Notes under the pieces: model-generated
The model's database searches: none
What the model saw: the letters and a program-made list of their open reading frames with translations, nothing else
Told to the model about the DNA's origin: nothing
Origin: Marinobacter litoralis
GTDB lineage: Bacteria > Pseudomonadota > Gammaproteobacteria > Pseudomonadales > Oleiphilaceae
Direction of reading: 5' to 3'
Length of the DNA stretch: 64,000 nt
Assembly: GCF_003336705.1 (NCBI RefSeq)
Contig: NZ_QMDL01000003.1
Coordinates: forward strand, 682,211-746,210
Position numbers and translations under genes: made by a program
In this document: piece after piece, positions 26,531-35,176 of the stretch
Layout: every line of letters begins with the position of its first letter
How positions within the stretch are numbered: the stretch's first letter is position 1

Positions 26531-28663
26531 ATGACATCTGTTGCTAAAAGGAACTGGCAAGCGCTCACTGAAAGCCTGCGTGCTGCCGGTGAACGCCGTC
26601 TGGTGCTGGTGGAAGGTGAACCGGATTGGTGTCGCTCATGGGTGTCTGGTTGTCTGGAAACGTTGGATGCTTCTCAGGCGCTATGGGTTGGTCGTGCCGA
26701 AGATGCGGAGTTGGCCGGATTGACCGGTATTGCTTCGAAGCAATTCAAGCGCTGGCTGGGGCGGGAAACGTCCGTTTTGGTTTGGGACGGTTGGCAGGGG
26801 AATCCGCCGGATGGGGTGGCGGCGTTGTCGGGGACCTTGCAGGCGGGTGGTTTGTGGTTTTGGTTGATGCCGCCGCTGGAGGATTGGGGCACGTTTAGTG
26901 ATCCGGATTATGTGCGTACAGGGCTCGATCAAGCAGAGCACCATGCCTTTGCGACACGTATGGCCGGTGTTTTGGCGGCTGATGAGGATGTGATTCGGGT
27001 TCAGCAGGGGCATGAGGAGGCGCCGGTTTTGCCGTTGCTGAAGCCGGGTTCGTCGGTTTTTGAGCTCGCGACTACGCCGGAGCAGGCGCAGTTGGTGTCT
27101 CAGTTGGTGCGATTTGGTTTGGGTCGGCGGCGTCGGCCGTTGGTGGTGACGGCGGACCGGGGGCGAGGGAAGTCAGCGGCATTAGGTATCGCGGCGGCGG
27201 AGTTGTTGCTTGCGGGGCGGCAGCGGGTGTTGGTGACCTCGCCTGCGGTGGACAATTTAACGAGTTTTTTCCGGCATGCCGCCGAGACGCTGGGTGAGCG
27301 GCTGGCAGAGCGCCGTGATGATGCGTTGGTGATGGAAGGCGGCGCGTCGATCCGCTATTTGCCGGTGCAGGATTTGTTGGCCGACAAACCCGACGCCGAG
27401 GTGGTGATGGTGGACGAGGCGGCCGGTGTGCCAGCGCACTGGTTGCGGGAGGTTCTTCTTGGGTGGCCGCGGGTGGCGTTTGCCAGCACGGTGCATGGTT
27501 ATGAAGGCACAGGCCGGGGTTTTGCCATTCGGTTTCGGCAGGTGCTGGATCGGGAAACGCCGCAATGGCAGTCGGTCAGTTTGCACGAGCCGGTGCGTTG
27601 GGCGGCGGGTGATCCGTTAGAGCGTTTGGTCTCGGATTTGTTTTTGCTGTCGGCGAACAGTCCGAAAGTGATTAGCCCTGCGGTAGAAGATGTGGTGGTT
27701 GAGCGCTGGCATCCTGCGAAGGCCAGCGAGCAGGCGCTGTCTGAAGCGTTTGGTTTGTTGGTGGATGCGCATTACAGGACCACACCGGCAGATCTCCGGC
27801 AGTGGCTGGACGATCCGGGGGCACAGAGTTGGCGCGCGGTGGTTAACGGGGTGACCGTGGGTGTGCTTTGGGCGTCTGTGGAAGGGGGCTTGGCACCGGA
27901 GCTGGCGGAGCAGGTTGCGCGGGGTGAACGTAGGCCTCGTGGGCATATGTTGGCGCAATCTCTGGCGACTCATGGCGGTTTTCCAGAGGCGGCGGTTCAG
28001 CGCACGCTCAGGGTGGTTCGGGTGGCGGTTTCGGAAGAGCATCGTCATTTGGGAATTGGTAAGCAGCTGGTGGCTAAGGCCCGGCATGCCTGCAAAGAGC
28101 AGGGGCTGGATGGATTAGGCACCAGTTTTGGCGGCGAGTCGGGTTTGCTGGCGTTTTGGCAGGCTTGCGGTTTACGAGTGGTGCGTTTGGGACTGCGTCA
28201 GGAAACCAGTACCGGCGAGTTCCCGGTGCAGATGTTGTGTGGCCTGTCTGAAGTCGGGGGGCAGCTGACGCAAGGTTTGCGTGAGCGTTTTGCAAAGCAT
28301 TGGCCGGTGCTGGTGCCTCGGCATTGGCCCGATTTAGCGCCAGATTTATTGGCCGCGGTCGGTGCTGACTTGCCGGCTTCAGCTCGATTGGATGCCGGTG
28401 ACCTTCGGGATTTGCTGAATTTTTCCGAAGGATACCGGGGCTTCGAATTAACGCTTCCGGTATTGCGGCAGTTAGAGCAGTGCTCTGGCGTTATGGCTTG
28501 GCTTCAGGAGCAATCGGATTTGGCGTTGTGGTGCCGGATGGTCACTCAGGGGTGGTCTTGGGATGAAGTTCGCTATGCCGGTCTGTGTACTGGGCAGAAA
28601 GAGGGTGAAAAAGGGTTACGGACTCTGGTTCGTGAACTTCTGAAAAATGGACCCGAGTTGTGA
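26531..28663 (+). CDS. tmcA: tRNA(Met) cytidine acetyltransferase
   Basis: About 710 residues. TmcA makes N4-acetylcytidine at the wobble base of elongator tRNA-Met using acetyl-CoA and ATP. Domains in order: DUF1726-type N-terminus (about 1-180), a helicase-like ATPase with P-loop TADRGRGKSAALG (about residue 207) and VMVDEAAGVPAHWL, a GNAT acetyltransferase (RVAVSEEHRHLGIGKQLV, about 495-512), and a C-terminal tRNA-binding part. The ATG at 26531 matches the family start, but GGAG lies 13 bases away; the in-frame TTG at 26525 has ideal 7-base spacing and would add two residues. Upstream is palindrome copy A. Confidence 0.95.
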   Translation: MTSVAKRNWQALTESLRAAGERRLVLVEGEPDWCRSWVSGCLETLDASQALWVGRAEDAELAGLTGIASKQFKRWLGRETSVLVWDGWQGNPPDGVAALSGTLQAGGLWFWLMPPLEDWGTFSDPDYVRTGLDQAEHHAFATRMAGVLAADEDVIRVQQGHEEAPVLPLLKPGSSVFELATTPEQAQLVSQLVRFGLGRRRRPLVVTADRGRGKSAALGIAAAELLLAGRQRVLVTSPAVDNLTSFFRHAAETLGERLAERRDDALVMEGGASIRYLPVQDLLADKPDAEVVMVDEAAGVPAHWLREVLLGWPRVAFASTVHGYEGTGRGFAIRFRQVLDRETPQWQSVSLHEPVRWAAGDPLERLVSDLFLLSANSPKVISPAVEDVVVERWHPAKASEQALSEAFGLLVDAHYRTTPADLRQWLDDPGAQSWRAVVNGVTVGVLWASVEGGLAPELAEQVARGERRPRGHMLAQSLATHGGFPEAAVQRTLRVVRVAVSEEHRHLGIGKQLVAKARHACKEQGLDGLGTSFGGESGLLAFWQACGLRVVRLGLRQETSTGEFPVQMLCGLSEVGGQLTQGLRERFAKHWPVLVPRHWPDLAPDLLAAVGADLPASARLDAGDLRDLLNFSEGYRGFELTLPVLRQLEQCSGVMAWLQEQSDLALWCRMVTQGWSWDEVRYAGLCTGQKEGEKGLRTLVRELLKNGPEL

Positions 28664-28730
28664 TCCGTTCGATTTAAATGGCGCGGGTTGCCGCCCAAAA
28701 TAGCTGAACGTTTATCAGGGATTCAAAACT

Positions 28731-29312
28731 ATGCTCATGGACGTCCGCACTTTTAAGTACCTTTGGGGTTTTGTCGTGTTGTTGCTGGTCGGTTGCAACG
28801 CGATGGACAGTAAGCCGGAACTGCCCAAGAACGAACATTCTGATGCGTTGATGAGCGCGGTGGCGGCTAATGAAGACCGAGAGGTGCTCAACCTGCTGAC
28901 ACAAGGCGTTAATCCCAATCCGACGACCGCCGCGGGCGAATCTGCCTTAATGGTCGCCGCAGCAAATGGTAATCGGCGCATCGTGCGGCTGCTGCTGGCG
29001 GCCGGTGCTGATGTGAATGGTGAGGACGCTGCCGGTTATACTCCCGTGATCCATGCCTCTGAAAGTGGCCATCTGTCGGTGGTGCGGGCGTTGTTGGCGG
29101 CAGGCGCGAATGTGAATGTCAGCCAGAACGGCGAGTCATTATTGATGAAGGTGGTAGGCAGCGGTGATCTGCTGACTGCAGAAATGCTGCTAGCGGCCGG
29201 TGCCGATGTAAATTACCGAAGCGATGACGGCCGCTCAGCGTTGGATCTTGCCCGTGCACGGAACAATCGCGATCTGGAAATGCTGTTGATTCATGCGGGT
29301 GCTACCCGGTAA
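28731..29312 (+). CDS. Ankyrin-repeat lipoprotein
   Basis: A 193-residue predicted lipoprotein. The N-terminus MLMDVRTFKYLWGFVVLLLVGC ends in a lipobox (LLVG-C), so it should be acylated and anchored in the envelope. Residues about 37-190 hold four to five ankyrin repeats (SALMVAAANGNRRIVRLLLA, TPVIHASESGHLSVVRALLA and others), which mediate protein binding. An alternative ATG lies at residue 3. It follows tmcA by 67 bases in the same direction. Periplasmic ankyrin proteins are sometimes linked to oxidative-stress protection, but nothing here shows its partner. Confidence 0.88.
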   Translation: MLMDVRTFKYLWGFVVLLLVGCNAMDSKPELPKNEHSDALMSAVAANEDREVLNLLTQGVNPNPTTAAGESALMVAAANGNRRIVRLLLAAGADVNGEDAAGYTPVIHASESGHLSVVRALLAAGANVNVSQNGESLLMKVVGSGDLLTAEMLLAAGADVNYRSDDGRSALDLARARNNRDLEMLLIHAGATR

Positions 29313-29327
29313 CACCCGCAAACTTGG

Positions 29328-30431
29328 CTACTCCAGCCCCATAGGATCGGTCTGATCGTCCCATTCGGGCTGGAAGTGTTGCTCCACAACCTCCATAGGC
29401 ACATCCGCCACGGAAGCGAAGCTCCATTTCGGAGATTGGTCTTTGTCGACCATTAAGGCACGTATGCCTTCGGCTAAGTCAGGTCGTCGGACGCATTCAA
29501 GCGCCATGGCCAGCTCCATTCGAAACACGTCTTTAAGAGACATTTGCTGCCCCTTCTGCAGTTGATGCCAGACTAACCAAGCGGTAACCGGAGAGCCGTC
29601 GCGCAGGGATTGAATGCAGTTGTGCCACCATGGGTCGTCACTTTCGCTGCCAAGCAGTTGTTCAACCACGGCTGGAAGTTCTGTGCCGGCGCTGAGTTTG
29701 GCAATGCGCTGTTCGTGTTGTTCCAAGTGGCCCGGTGGTAGTGCTCGATAATCCACGGCTTCCACCTGGTTAAGCAGCCGGAACAGGCGGTTGTCGTCGG
29801 CTGCGGGCTCGCCCCGCCAATATTCCTCTTGCAGCTTTTGCAGCAAAAGCTCGATGTGATCGGATTCGATAATCATGTCCGCGAGCCCCACGCGTAGTGA
29901 ATCCGCAGCGTTCAAGCGCGCTCCGGTCAGGCCCATGAACAATCCGAGCCGGCCGGGTAGGCGGTTGAGGAACCAGCTAGCGCCGACATCCGGGAACAGA
30001 CCAATACTGATCTCCGGCATGGCCAAGGTGACATCCGGTGTCACCAAGCGGTATCGGCATCCGGACATCAGTCCCATGCCGCCGCCCATGACGATGCCTT
30101 GAATCAAACCGATTACGGGTTTAGGGAAGCGATGCAGGCTGTAGTTCAGGCGGTATTCCTGAGTAAAAAAGCGTTGGGCTGAGTCGCTGCTGCCTTCGGA
30201 ACGTATATCTTCGTAGAGGGCGCGGATGTTGCCGCCGGCGCAAAAAGCACGGTCGCCGCTGCCCCGTAAAATGACCAAACAAATGCGGCTGTCGTCTGCC
30301 CAGCGGTTAAGCGCCGCCTGCGCCTGCACGACCATTTCTTCGGTCAGAGCATTGAGGGTTTTCGGGGAATTCAGGGTCAGCAGGCCGATGTGGCCTTCCC
30401 GGCAGGCGAGTTCCTGGACCTCTACTGGCAT
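29328..30431 (-). CDS. Enoyl-CoA hydratase/isomerase family protein (3-hydroxyisobutyryl-CoA hydrolase-like)
   Basis: A 367-residue crotonase-fold enzyme. The oxyanion-hole motifs are visible in GDRAFCAGGNIRALYED (about residues 59-75) and VIGLIQGIVMGGGMGLM (about 104-120). The length, the MPEISIGLFPDVGASWFL stretch and the C-terminal extension fit the ECH_2/3-hydroxyisobutyryl-CoA hydrolase group of valine catabolism better than the 260-residue hydratases. The ATG at 30431 has GGAG 9 bases upstream; the GTG two codons earlier is too close. It stands alone, without a branched-chain degradation cluster, so the substrate is not certain. Confidence 0.82.
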   Translation of the reverse strand: MPVEVQELACREGHIGLLTLNSPKTLNALTEEMVVQAQAALNRWADDSRICLVILRGSGDRAFCAGGNIRALYEDIRSEGSSDSAQRFFTQEYRLNYSLHRFPKPVIGLIQGIVMGGGMGLMSGCRYRLVTPDVTLAMPEISIGLFPDVGASWFLNRLPGRLGLFMGLTGARLNAADSLRVGLADMIIESDHIELLLQKLQEEYWRGEPAADDNRLFRLLNQVEAVDYRALPPGHLEQHEQRIAKLSAGTELPAVVEQLLGSESDDPWWHNCIQSLRDGSPVTAWLVWHQLQKGQQMSLKDVFRMELAMALECVRRPDLAEGIRALMVDKDQSPKWSFASVADVPMEVVEQHFQPEWDDQTDPMGLE

Positions 30432-30518
30432 GAGCACTGTCTCCGATAATCGGCAGGTGATTCAGCTGATGAGCATTTGTGGTTTTTGCCTACTGTGGCA
30501 TCGTATGTTCAAGAGTAA

Positions 30519-30547
30519 AAGGACATTATGATGCTTTGAATGTCCTT
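30519..30547. repeat. Perfect 9-bp inverted repeat upstream of the cytochrome c promoter
   Basis: AAGGACATT and AATGTCCTT, 11 bases apart, lie 12 bases upstream of the candidate -35 box. It may be a regulator-binding site or a small hairpin; no known consensus was recognised. Confidence 0.5.
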
Positions 30548-30559
30548 GATCTATCGCAT

Positions 30560-30587
30560 TTGTAGCCCGTATGGGTTGTGCTATAAG
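30560..30587 (+). promoter_or_regulatory. Candidate sigma-70 promoter for cytochrome c gene
   Basis: TTGTAG (30560-30565) and TATAAG (30582-30587) are separated by 16 bases and lie 65 bases before the cytochrome c start. Both hexamers match the consensus at 4-5 of 6 positions. Confidence 0.5.
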
Positions 30588-30652
30588 TAAGTCCTAGATT
30601 TAGATCGGCGCTGAGCCGGCTATAAAACCTAAAAGATGAGAGGGTTATCCCT

Positions 30653-30988
30653 ATGAATATGAAACACTTCGCAGTTGCTGGTTTGTTCGCACTGGGTGCC
30701 GTGGCTCCGGCCGCTTCTATGGCAGCAGGCGATGCCGCTGCTGGTAAGGCAAAAGCGGCGGTATGCGCAGCTTGTCACGGTCAAAATGGTGTTGCTCAGA
30801 TTCCTATTTACCCGAACCTGGCCGGCCAGAACGAGCAGTACCTGGTCGCTGCTTTGAAAGCCTACAAGGCCGGACAGCGCCAAGGTGGCCAAGCGCCCGT
30901 AATGCAAGGTCAGGCAACAGGTTTGAGCGATGCTGACATTGCCAACCTGGCCGCTTACTACGCCAGCCTGCCGGCCGGCGGTAAGTAA
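30653..30988 (+). CDS. Periplasmic class I c-type cytochrome
   Basis: A 111-residue monohaem cytochrome. A signal peptide (cleavage near SMAAG, about residue 25) is followed by the haem-attachment site CAACHG (about 40-45). A distal methionine ligand probably lies in [16 protein letters not shown], and the final helix is [11 protein letters not shown]. It is close to the c5/c553 families that carry electrons to terminal oxidases. The gene stands alone with its own promoter region, which contains a perfect inverted repeat at 30519-30547. It converges with ppnN. Confidence 0.92.
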   Translation: MNMKHFAVAGLFALGAVAPAASMAAGDAAAGKAKAAVCAACHGQNGVAQIPIYPNLAGQNEQYLVAALKAYKAGQRQGGQAPVMQGQATGLSDADIANLAAYYASLPAGGK

Positions 30989-31005
30989 GGTTCAGTTTAC
31001 AAATC

Positions 31006-31044
31006 AATTGCAGTGGTGCGGCTTAGGCCGCGCCACTGACAATT
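31006..31044. terminator. Stem-loop shared by convergent genes, overlapping the ppnN stop
   Basis: An imperfect stem of about 17 pairs (AATTGCAGTGGTGCGGC with its complement, one bulge and one wobble) spans the end of ppnN, whose stop codon lies in the loop. The cytochrome gene ends 18 bases before it. There is no T-tract, so it may act mainly as a 3'-end stabiliser. Confidence 0.5.
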
Positions 31045-32405
31045 CGATAGCAGGGTTTGTAAGCGGATGAGCTGGGCAGCTTCATACGGTTTTGTTCGAT
31101 AAACTGCGCCAGCATTTCTTCTAACGGCTCAATCAGCGCCGGATCCCCCGAAATCTCGAACGGTCCCTTTTCCTGAATTTTCCGAATACCGCTTTCCTTC
31201 ACGTTACCCGCCACAATTCCGCTAAAGGCTTTACGCAAATTAGCGGCGACCATGTGCGGCGGCTGATCCCTGTGTAGCTCCAAAGCCCGCATGTTGTCGT
31301 GATCGGGTTCGAAAGGTAGCTGGAACACCGGGTCGATCTTCAGCATCCAGTTAAAGTAATAGGCATCCTGCATGGCGCGACGGAAGGTTTCTACGTCTTT
31401 CATGCCTTGGCTCATCGTCTGGGCCACTCGCACAGGGTCATCAATGATGATGTCGTATTTGCTGGCGGCTTTGTCACCTAACGCATCGCGGATGAAGCGG
31501 TCGATCATCTCGAAGTACTCCGCGTTTTCCTGAAGGCCAGTGAATACCACAGGGAACGGCAGGTCAGCATTGTCCGGGTGCAGCAGTATGCCCAACAGAT
31601 AGAGAATTTCCTCCGCTGTACCTACCCCGCCGGGGAAAACGATCACGCCATGGCCTGCGCGCACAAAGGCTTCCAGACGTTTCTCGATATCCGGCATGAT
31701 CACCAGTTCATTGACGATCGGGTTGGGGGCTTCAGCGCCAATAATGCCCGGTTCAGTGATGCCAATGTAGCGCCCGTTTTTAATGCGTTGTTTCGCGTGG
31801 CCGATGGTGGCGCCTTTCATGGGGCCTTTCATGGCTCCCGGACCACACCCTGTGCAAATACTCAGCCCGCGCAGACCCAATTGGTGCCCGACTTCTTTGC
31901 TGTACTGGTATTCATTGTGGCTGATGGAATGCCCGCCCCAGCAAACCACAATGTCGGGTTGTCTGCCGGCTTCCAGTACCCGGGCATTACGAAGGATGTG
32001 GAACACCAAATTGGTGAGGTCTTCCGGGTTGTCTTTGCGAAAGCCTTCCACGAAGTTGGGCAGGGAATGGCTGTAAACAATGTCTCGCAGTACGGAAAAC
32101 AAATGCTCTCGGTTTGCCCGGAGCATTTCACCGTCCACGAAAGCGTGGGCCGGTGCGTTGACCAATTCCAGTTTCAAGCCCCTGGGCTGGGGCACAAGAT
32201 GTACGTCGAAATCCGCGTGGGTTTCCATTAATTCTTTGCAGTCGTCTGTTTCAACGCCGGTGTTCAGAACAGCCAGCGCGCACTGACGGAATAATCGATA
32301 CAGACCTCCCTCGCTCTTGTCCTTGAGCCGATTAACCTCGTGACTGGATAAAATCTCGAGGCTGCCTTCGGGTGAAACCAGTGCATTCATGGTGGATTCT
32401 GTCAT
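31023..32405 (-). CDS. ppnN: Pyrimidine/purine nucleotide 5'-monophosphate nucleosidase
   Basis: A 460-residue PpnN (YgdH) protein, which splits nucleoside monophosphates into base and ribose-5-phosphate and in E. coli is controlled by (p)ppGpp. The N-terminal domain aligns with the E. coli start (MNALVSPEGSLEILSSHEV). The LOG-family catalytic core holds GCGPGAMKGPMKGATIGHAK (about residues 195-214) and FPGGVGTAEEILYLLGI (about 270-286). The ATG at 32405 is preferred for AGGAG 11 bases upstream. It stands alone on the minus strand and is divergent from thiI. Confidence 0.92.
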   Translation of the reverse strand: MTESTMNALVSPEGSLEILSSHEVNRLKDKSEGGLYRLFRQCALAVLNTGVETDDCKELMETHADFDVHLVPQPRGLKLELVNAPAHAFVDGEMLRANREHLFSVLRDIVYSHSLPNFVEGFRKDNPEDLTNLVFHILRNARVLEAGRQPDIVVCWGGHSISHNEYQYSKEVGHQLGLRGLSICTGCGPGAMKGPMKGATIGHAKQRIKNGRYIGITEPGIIGAEAPNPIVNELVIMPDIEKRLEAFVRAGHGVIVFPGGVGTAEEILYLLGILLHPDNADLPFPVVFTGLQENAEYFEMIDRFIRDALGDKAASKYDIIIDDPVRVAQTMSQGMKDVETFRRAMQDAYYFNWMLKIDPVFQLPFEPDHDNMRALELHRDQPPHMVAANLRKAFSGIVAGNVKESGIRKIQEKGPFEISGDPALIEPLEEMLAQFIEQNRMKLPSSSAYKPCYRIVSGAA

Positions 32406-32545
32406 CGTTTGGAGAACTCCTGAGTGTTTCGGCAATGACTGATTTTGATCATATCGGTCTTAAGGTTACACTAAGCCCTTTCCCGCTAATTCGCTACCCG
32501 ACGTTTCTCCAACCAACGTCTCTATCTATTTGAAGTCCTTATCTT

Positions 32546-34000
32546 ATGAAATTGCTGATTCGCCCTGCCTCTGAAGTCGCCATCAAGAGTAAACCCGTTC
32601 GTAAGCAGCAAATGCGTCATTTGCGGCAGAACATCCGAAAAATTCTGTCGCGGCTGGATTCTGAAATCCGGGTGGATGGCAGCTGGGACCGAATCGATGT
32701 GGATGTGCCGGAAGGGCGTGGATTGGCCGGGCCGGTGATTGACGAGCTGGTGCGCATTCCGGGTATTTCCACCATCCAGGAAATCGGCGTATTCCCGTTT
32801 GTGGATATTCAGGATGTGGGTGCTAAAGCTATTGCCGCTTTCGCGGATCGGCTTGATGGAAAGAGTTTTGTGGTAAGGGCGCGGCGGATCGGCAACCACG
32901 ATTTCCGCTCGATTGATCTGGAGCGCACGGTGGGCGGCATGCTGCTGCAGGCCACCAACGCTCGCGGCGTTGATTTGAAGAATCCGCAGATCGAAGTACG
33001 CATTGAGGTTAAAGACGACCAGTTTCATATCGCCCATCGTCGTCATGAAGGCGCGGGCGGATACCCGATCGGCGCTGTTGAAACGGTAATGACGCTGATT
33101 TCCGGTGGCTACGATTCCTCTGTGGCGGCCTACCTGATGATGCGCCGGGGTATGCGCAGCCATTTCTTGTTCTTCAATTTGGGTGGTGCTGCCCACGAGG
33201 TTGGGGTTCGCCAGGTTAGCCATTATCTGTGGGAACGGTATGCGTCCTCGCACAATGTGAAGTTCATTTCCGTTCCGTTTGAAGGTGTGGTGGCAGAGAT
33301 CATGCGCACCGTGAACCATCGCCACTGGGGTGTGGTTCTCAAGCGCATGATGCTGAAAGCGGCTGCCGAAATAGGCCAGTATTACAACGTGGGCGGTTTG
33401 GTCATGGGCGATGCCGTGGCCCAGGTGTCGAGCCAGACTCTGACCAACCTGAACGTGGTGGATCGCGCCAGCGACGAAGTGGTTTTGCGCCCGCTGATTG
33501 CCATGGATAAGCAAGACATCATTCAGATTGCCAAGGACATTGGCACTGAGCCGTTTGCCCGAACCATGCCGGAATATTGTGGTGTGATTTCCAGCAAGCC
33601 GGTTACCCGGGCCAAGCTGCACCGGGTTGAGGAAGAAGAAGAGAAAATGAACCCGGAGGTTCTGGCCAAGGCCATTGAGGACCGCACGGATGTGATGGTC
33701 AACGAACTGCTCGACAGCGTAGTGACACCGGAAGAAGTCGAGCTGGTTGAAACGCCGTCAGTGGGTGACGTAATCATCGATATTCGCCATCCCTCCGAGG
33801 AAGAACGGGCTCCTTTGACTTTGACCAGTAACGATGTGCTGAAGATTCCGTTTTACGAAATCAATCAGAAACTGGCGGACCTGCCGGCTGATGGGCAGTA
33901 TCTGCTGTACTGTGATCGAGGCACCATGAGCCGCATGCACGCCGGCCATTTGAAGGCCGACGGGCACGGCAATGTGAAGGTCTATACGCCGGCTCGTTAG
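32546..34000 (+). CDS. thiI: tRNA 4-thiouridine synthetase / sulfur carrier enzyme
   Basis: A 484-residue ThiI of the long form. A THUMP domain (about residues 60-165) is followed by the PP-loop ATPase (LISGGYDSSVAAYLM, about 184-198) and a C-terminal rhodanese domain whose catalytic cysteine is in LYCDRGTMS (about residue 455). The second redox cysteine is in PEYCGVISSKP (about 345). It adenylates U8 in tRNA and transfers sulfur from a cysteine desulfurase; the rhodanese domain also serves thiamine thiazole synthesis. Its last four bases, TTAG, are shared with the stop codon of the convergent deacetylase gene. Confidence 0.96.
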   Translation: MKLLIRPASEVAIKSKPVRKQQMRHLRQNIRKILSRLDSEIRVDGSWDRIDVDVPEGRGLAGPVIDELVRIPGISTIQEIGVFPFVDIQDVGAKAIAAFADRLDGKSFVVRARRIGNHDFRSIDLERTVGGMLLQATNARGVDLKNPQIEVRIEVKDDQFHIAHRRHEGAGGYPIGAVETVMTLISGGYDSSVAAYLMMRRGMRSHFLFFNLGGAAHEVGVRQVSHYLWERYASSHNVKFISVPFEGVVAEIMRTVNHRHWGVVLKRMMLKAAAEIGQYYNVGGLVMGDAVAQVSSQTLTNLNVVDRASDEVVLRPLIAMDKQDIIQIAKDIGTEPFARTMPEYCGVISSKPVTRAKLHRVEEEEEKMNPEVLAKAIEDRTDVMVNELLDSVVTPEEVELVETPSVGDVIIDIRHPSEEERAPLTLTSNDVLKIPFYEINQKLADLPADGQYLLYCDRGTMSRMHAGHLKADGHGNVKVYTPAR

Positions 34001-35010
34001 CCGGTGAGCCCCCTCATGAATTGCTGGACATTCTCGCTAAGGGTGTCCAGATCGTATCCTCCTTCCTGAATGACCAGTGTCGGTAATCCCAGTTGGCGTA
34101 TGTGGGTGCTGAGGCGGCAAAAACCTTCTGACGTAACGGCCACTTTTGCTTGAGGGTCGTCCTTGTAGATGTCAAAGCCCAGCGTCAGAATCAGTACGTC
34201 CGGTTGATACAGACGGATCGCGGCAAGCGCATCGTCCAGTTTGGTAAAGAAATCCTCTTCGCTGGAACCGTGAGGCATGGGTAGGTTGATGTTGTAACCC
34301 AGGCCATCCCCTTCACCCCGTTCATCTTCAAAGCCTGTCACCACGGGATAGAAGTTAGTGGGGTCGCCGTGGATTGATATATAAAGCACGTCGCTCCGGT
34401 CGTAGAAGATTTCCTGAATACCTTGGCCGTGATGCATGTCGGTATCCAGTATTACCGTGCGTGGAAAACGGCTTTTCAGGTGTTCGGCTGCAATCGCGGC
34501 ATTATTCAGATAGCAGAACCCGCCGGCGGCATCTTTGCGAGCGTGGTGCCCGGGTGGTCGACAAACCGCATACGCGGTGCGTTCGCCCGCCATCAACGTA
34601 TCGGCAGCACCCAATGCGGTTTGCGCCGACCAGTAAGCGGCCTCCCAGGTGTTCTTGCCGATCGGGCAGCTGCCATCAGCAAGGTAGCGAGCCGCTTCCG
34701 CGAGCACCCCGCGCAGGGCGTTGGGTGAGCGCACAAAGATGTTCGAGATGACTTCGTCACCCCAGTCATCCATTTCCTGCCAGCGGCGGTGGGCGGATTC
34801 CAGAAATCTCAGATAGCCAAGATCGTGCACCCGGGAAATGGGTGCCGTGCCTTGATCCGCCGGCTGCAGTACGGGGATGCCGAGCTCTTTCAAGCCCTCC
34901 AGCATTTGCACGGTTCGGTCCGGCACCTCCTGGGGCTGGCGCATTTGCCCTCGCGTAAAGTACGTTTTCGGGATGTGTAGATCCTGCGAGGGATGGAAGA
35001 ATGCTTTCAT
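33997..35010 (-). CDS. Histone-deacetylase superfamily amidohydrolase (acetylpolyamine-type)
   Basis: A 337-residue zinc-dependent deacetylase. The arginase-fold active site is complete: the histidine pair in RPPGHHARKDAAGG (about residues 149-162), zinc ligands Asp and His in LDTDMHHGQG (about 193-202), a third Asp in LTLGFDIYKDDP, and the catalytic tyrosine in EGGYD. Bacterial members remove acetyl groups from polyamines or lysine-like substrates. AAGGAGG lies 6 bases before the ATG. The next plus-strand gene, an aldehyde dehydrogenase, is divergent and could take part in polyamine/GABA catabolism; that link is inference. Confidence 0.9.
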   Translation of the reverse strand: MKAFFHPSQDLHIPKTYFTRGQMRQPQEVPDRTVQMLEGLKELGIPVLQPADQGTAPISRVHDLGYLRFLESAHRRWQEMDDWGDEVISNIFVRSPNALRGVLAEAARYLADGSCPIGKNTWEAAYWSAQTALGAADTLMAGERTAYAVCRPPGHHARKDAAGGFCYLNNAAIAAEHLKSRFPRTVILDTDMHHGQGIQEIFYDRSDVLYISIHGDPTNFYPVVTGFEDERGEGDGLGYNINLPMPHGSSEEDFFTKLDDALAAIRLYQPDVLILTLGFDIYKDDPQAKVAVTSEGFCRLSTHIRQLGLPTLVIQEGGYDLDTLSENVQQFMRGLTG

Positions 35011-35176
35011 ATCCGGCCTCCTTGGTTAGCTCCTTCGAGTATAGGCACGAACTGGGTTGCGTCAAAAACACGAGAGAACTTTACAGGGTGGCTGTCAGCT
35101 ACCACTATGAGGGCATAGATGAACAAGCCGTTCTGCCCTTCATCGGGGCAGTATCCGTGATCCAAAAGGAGCCGAG

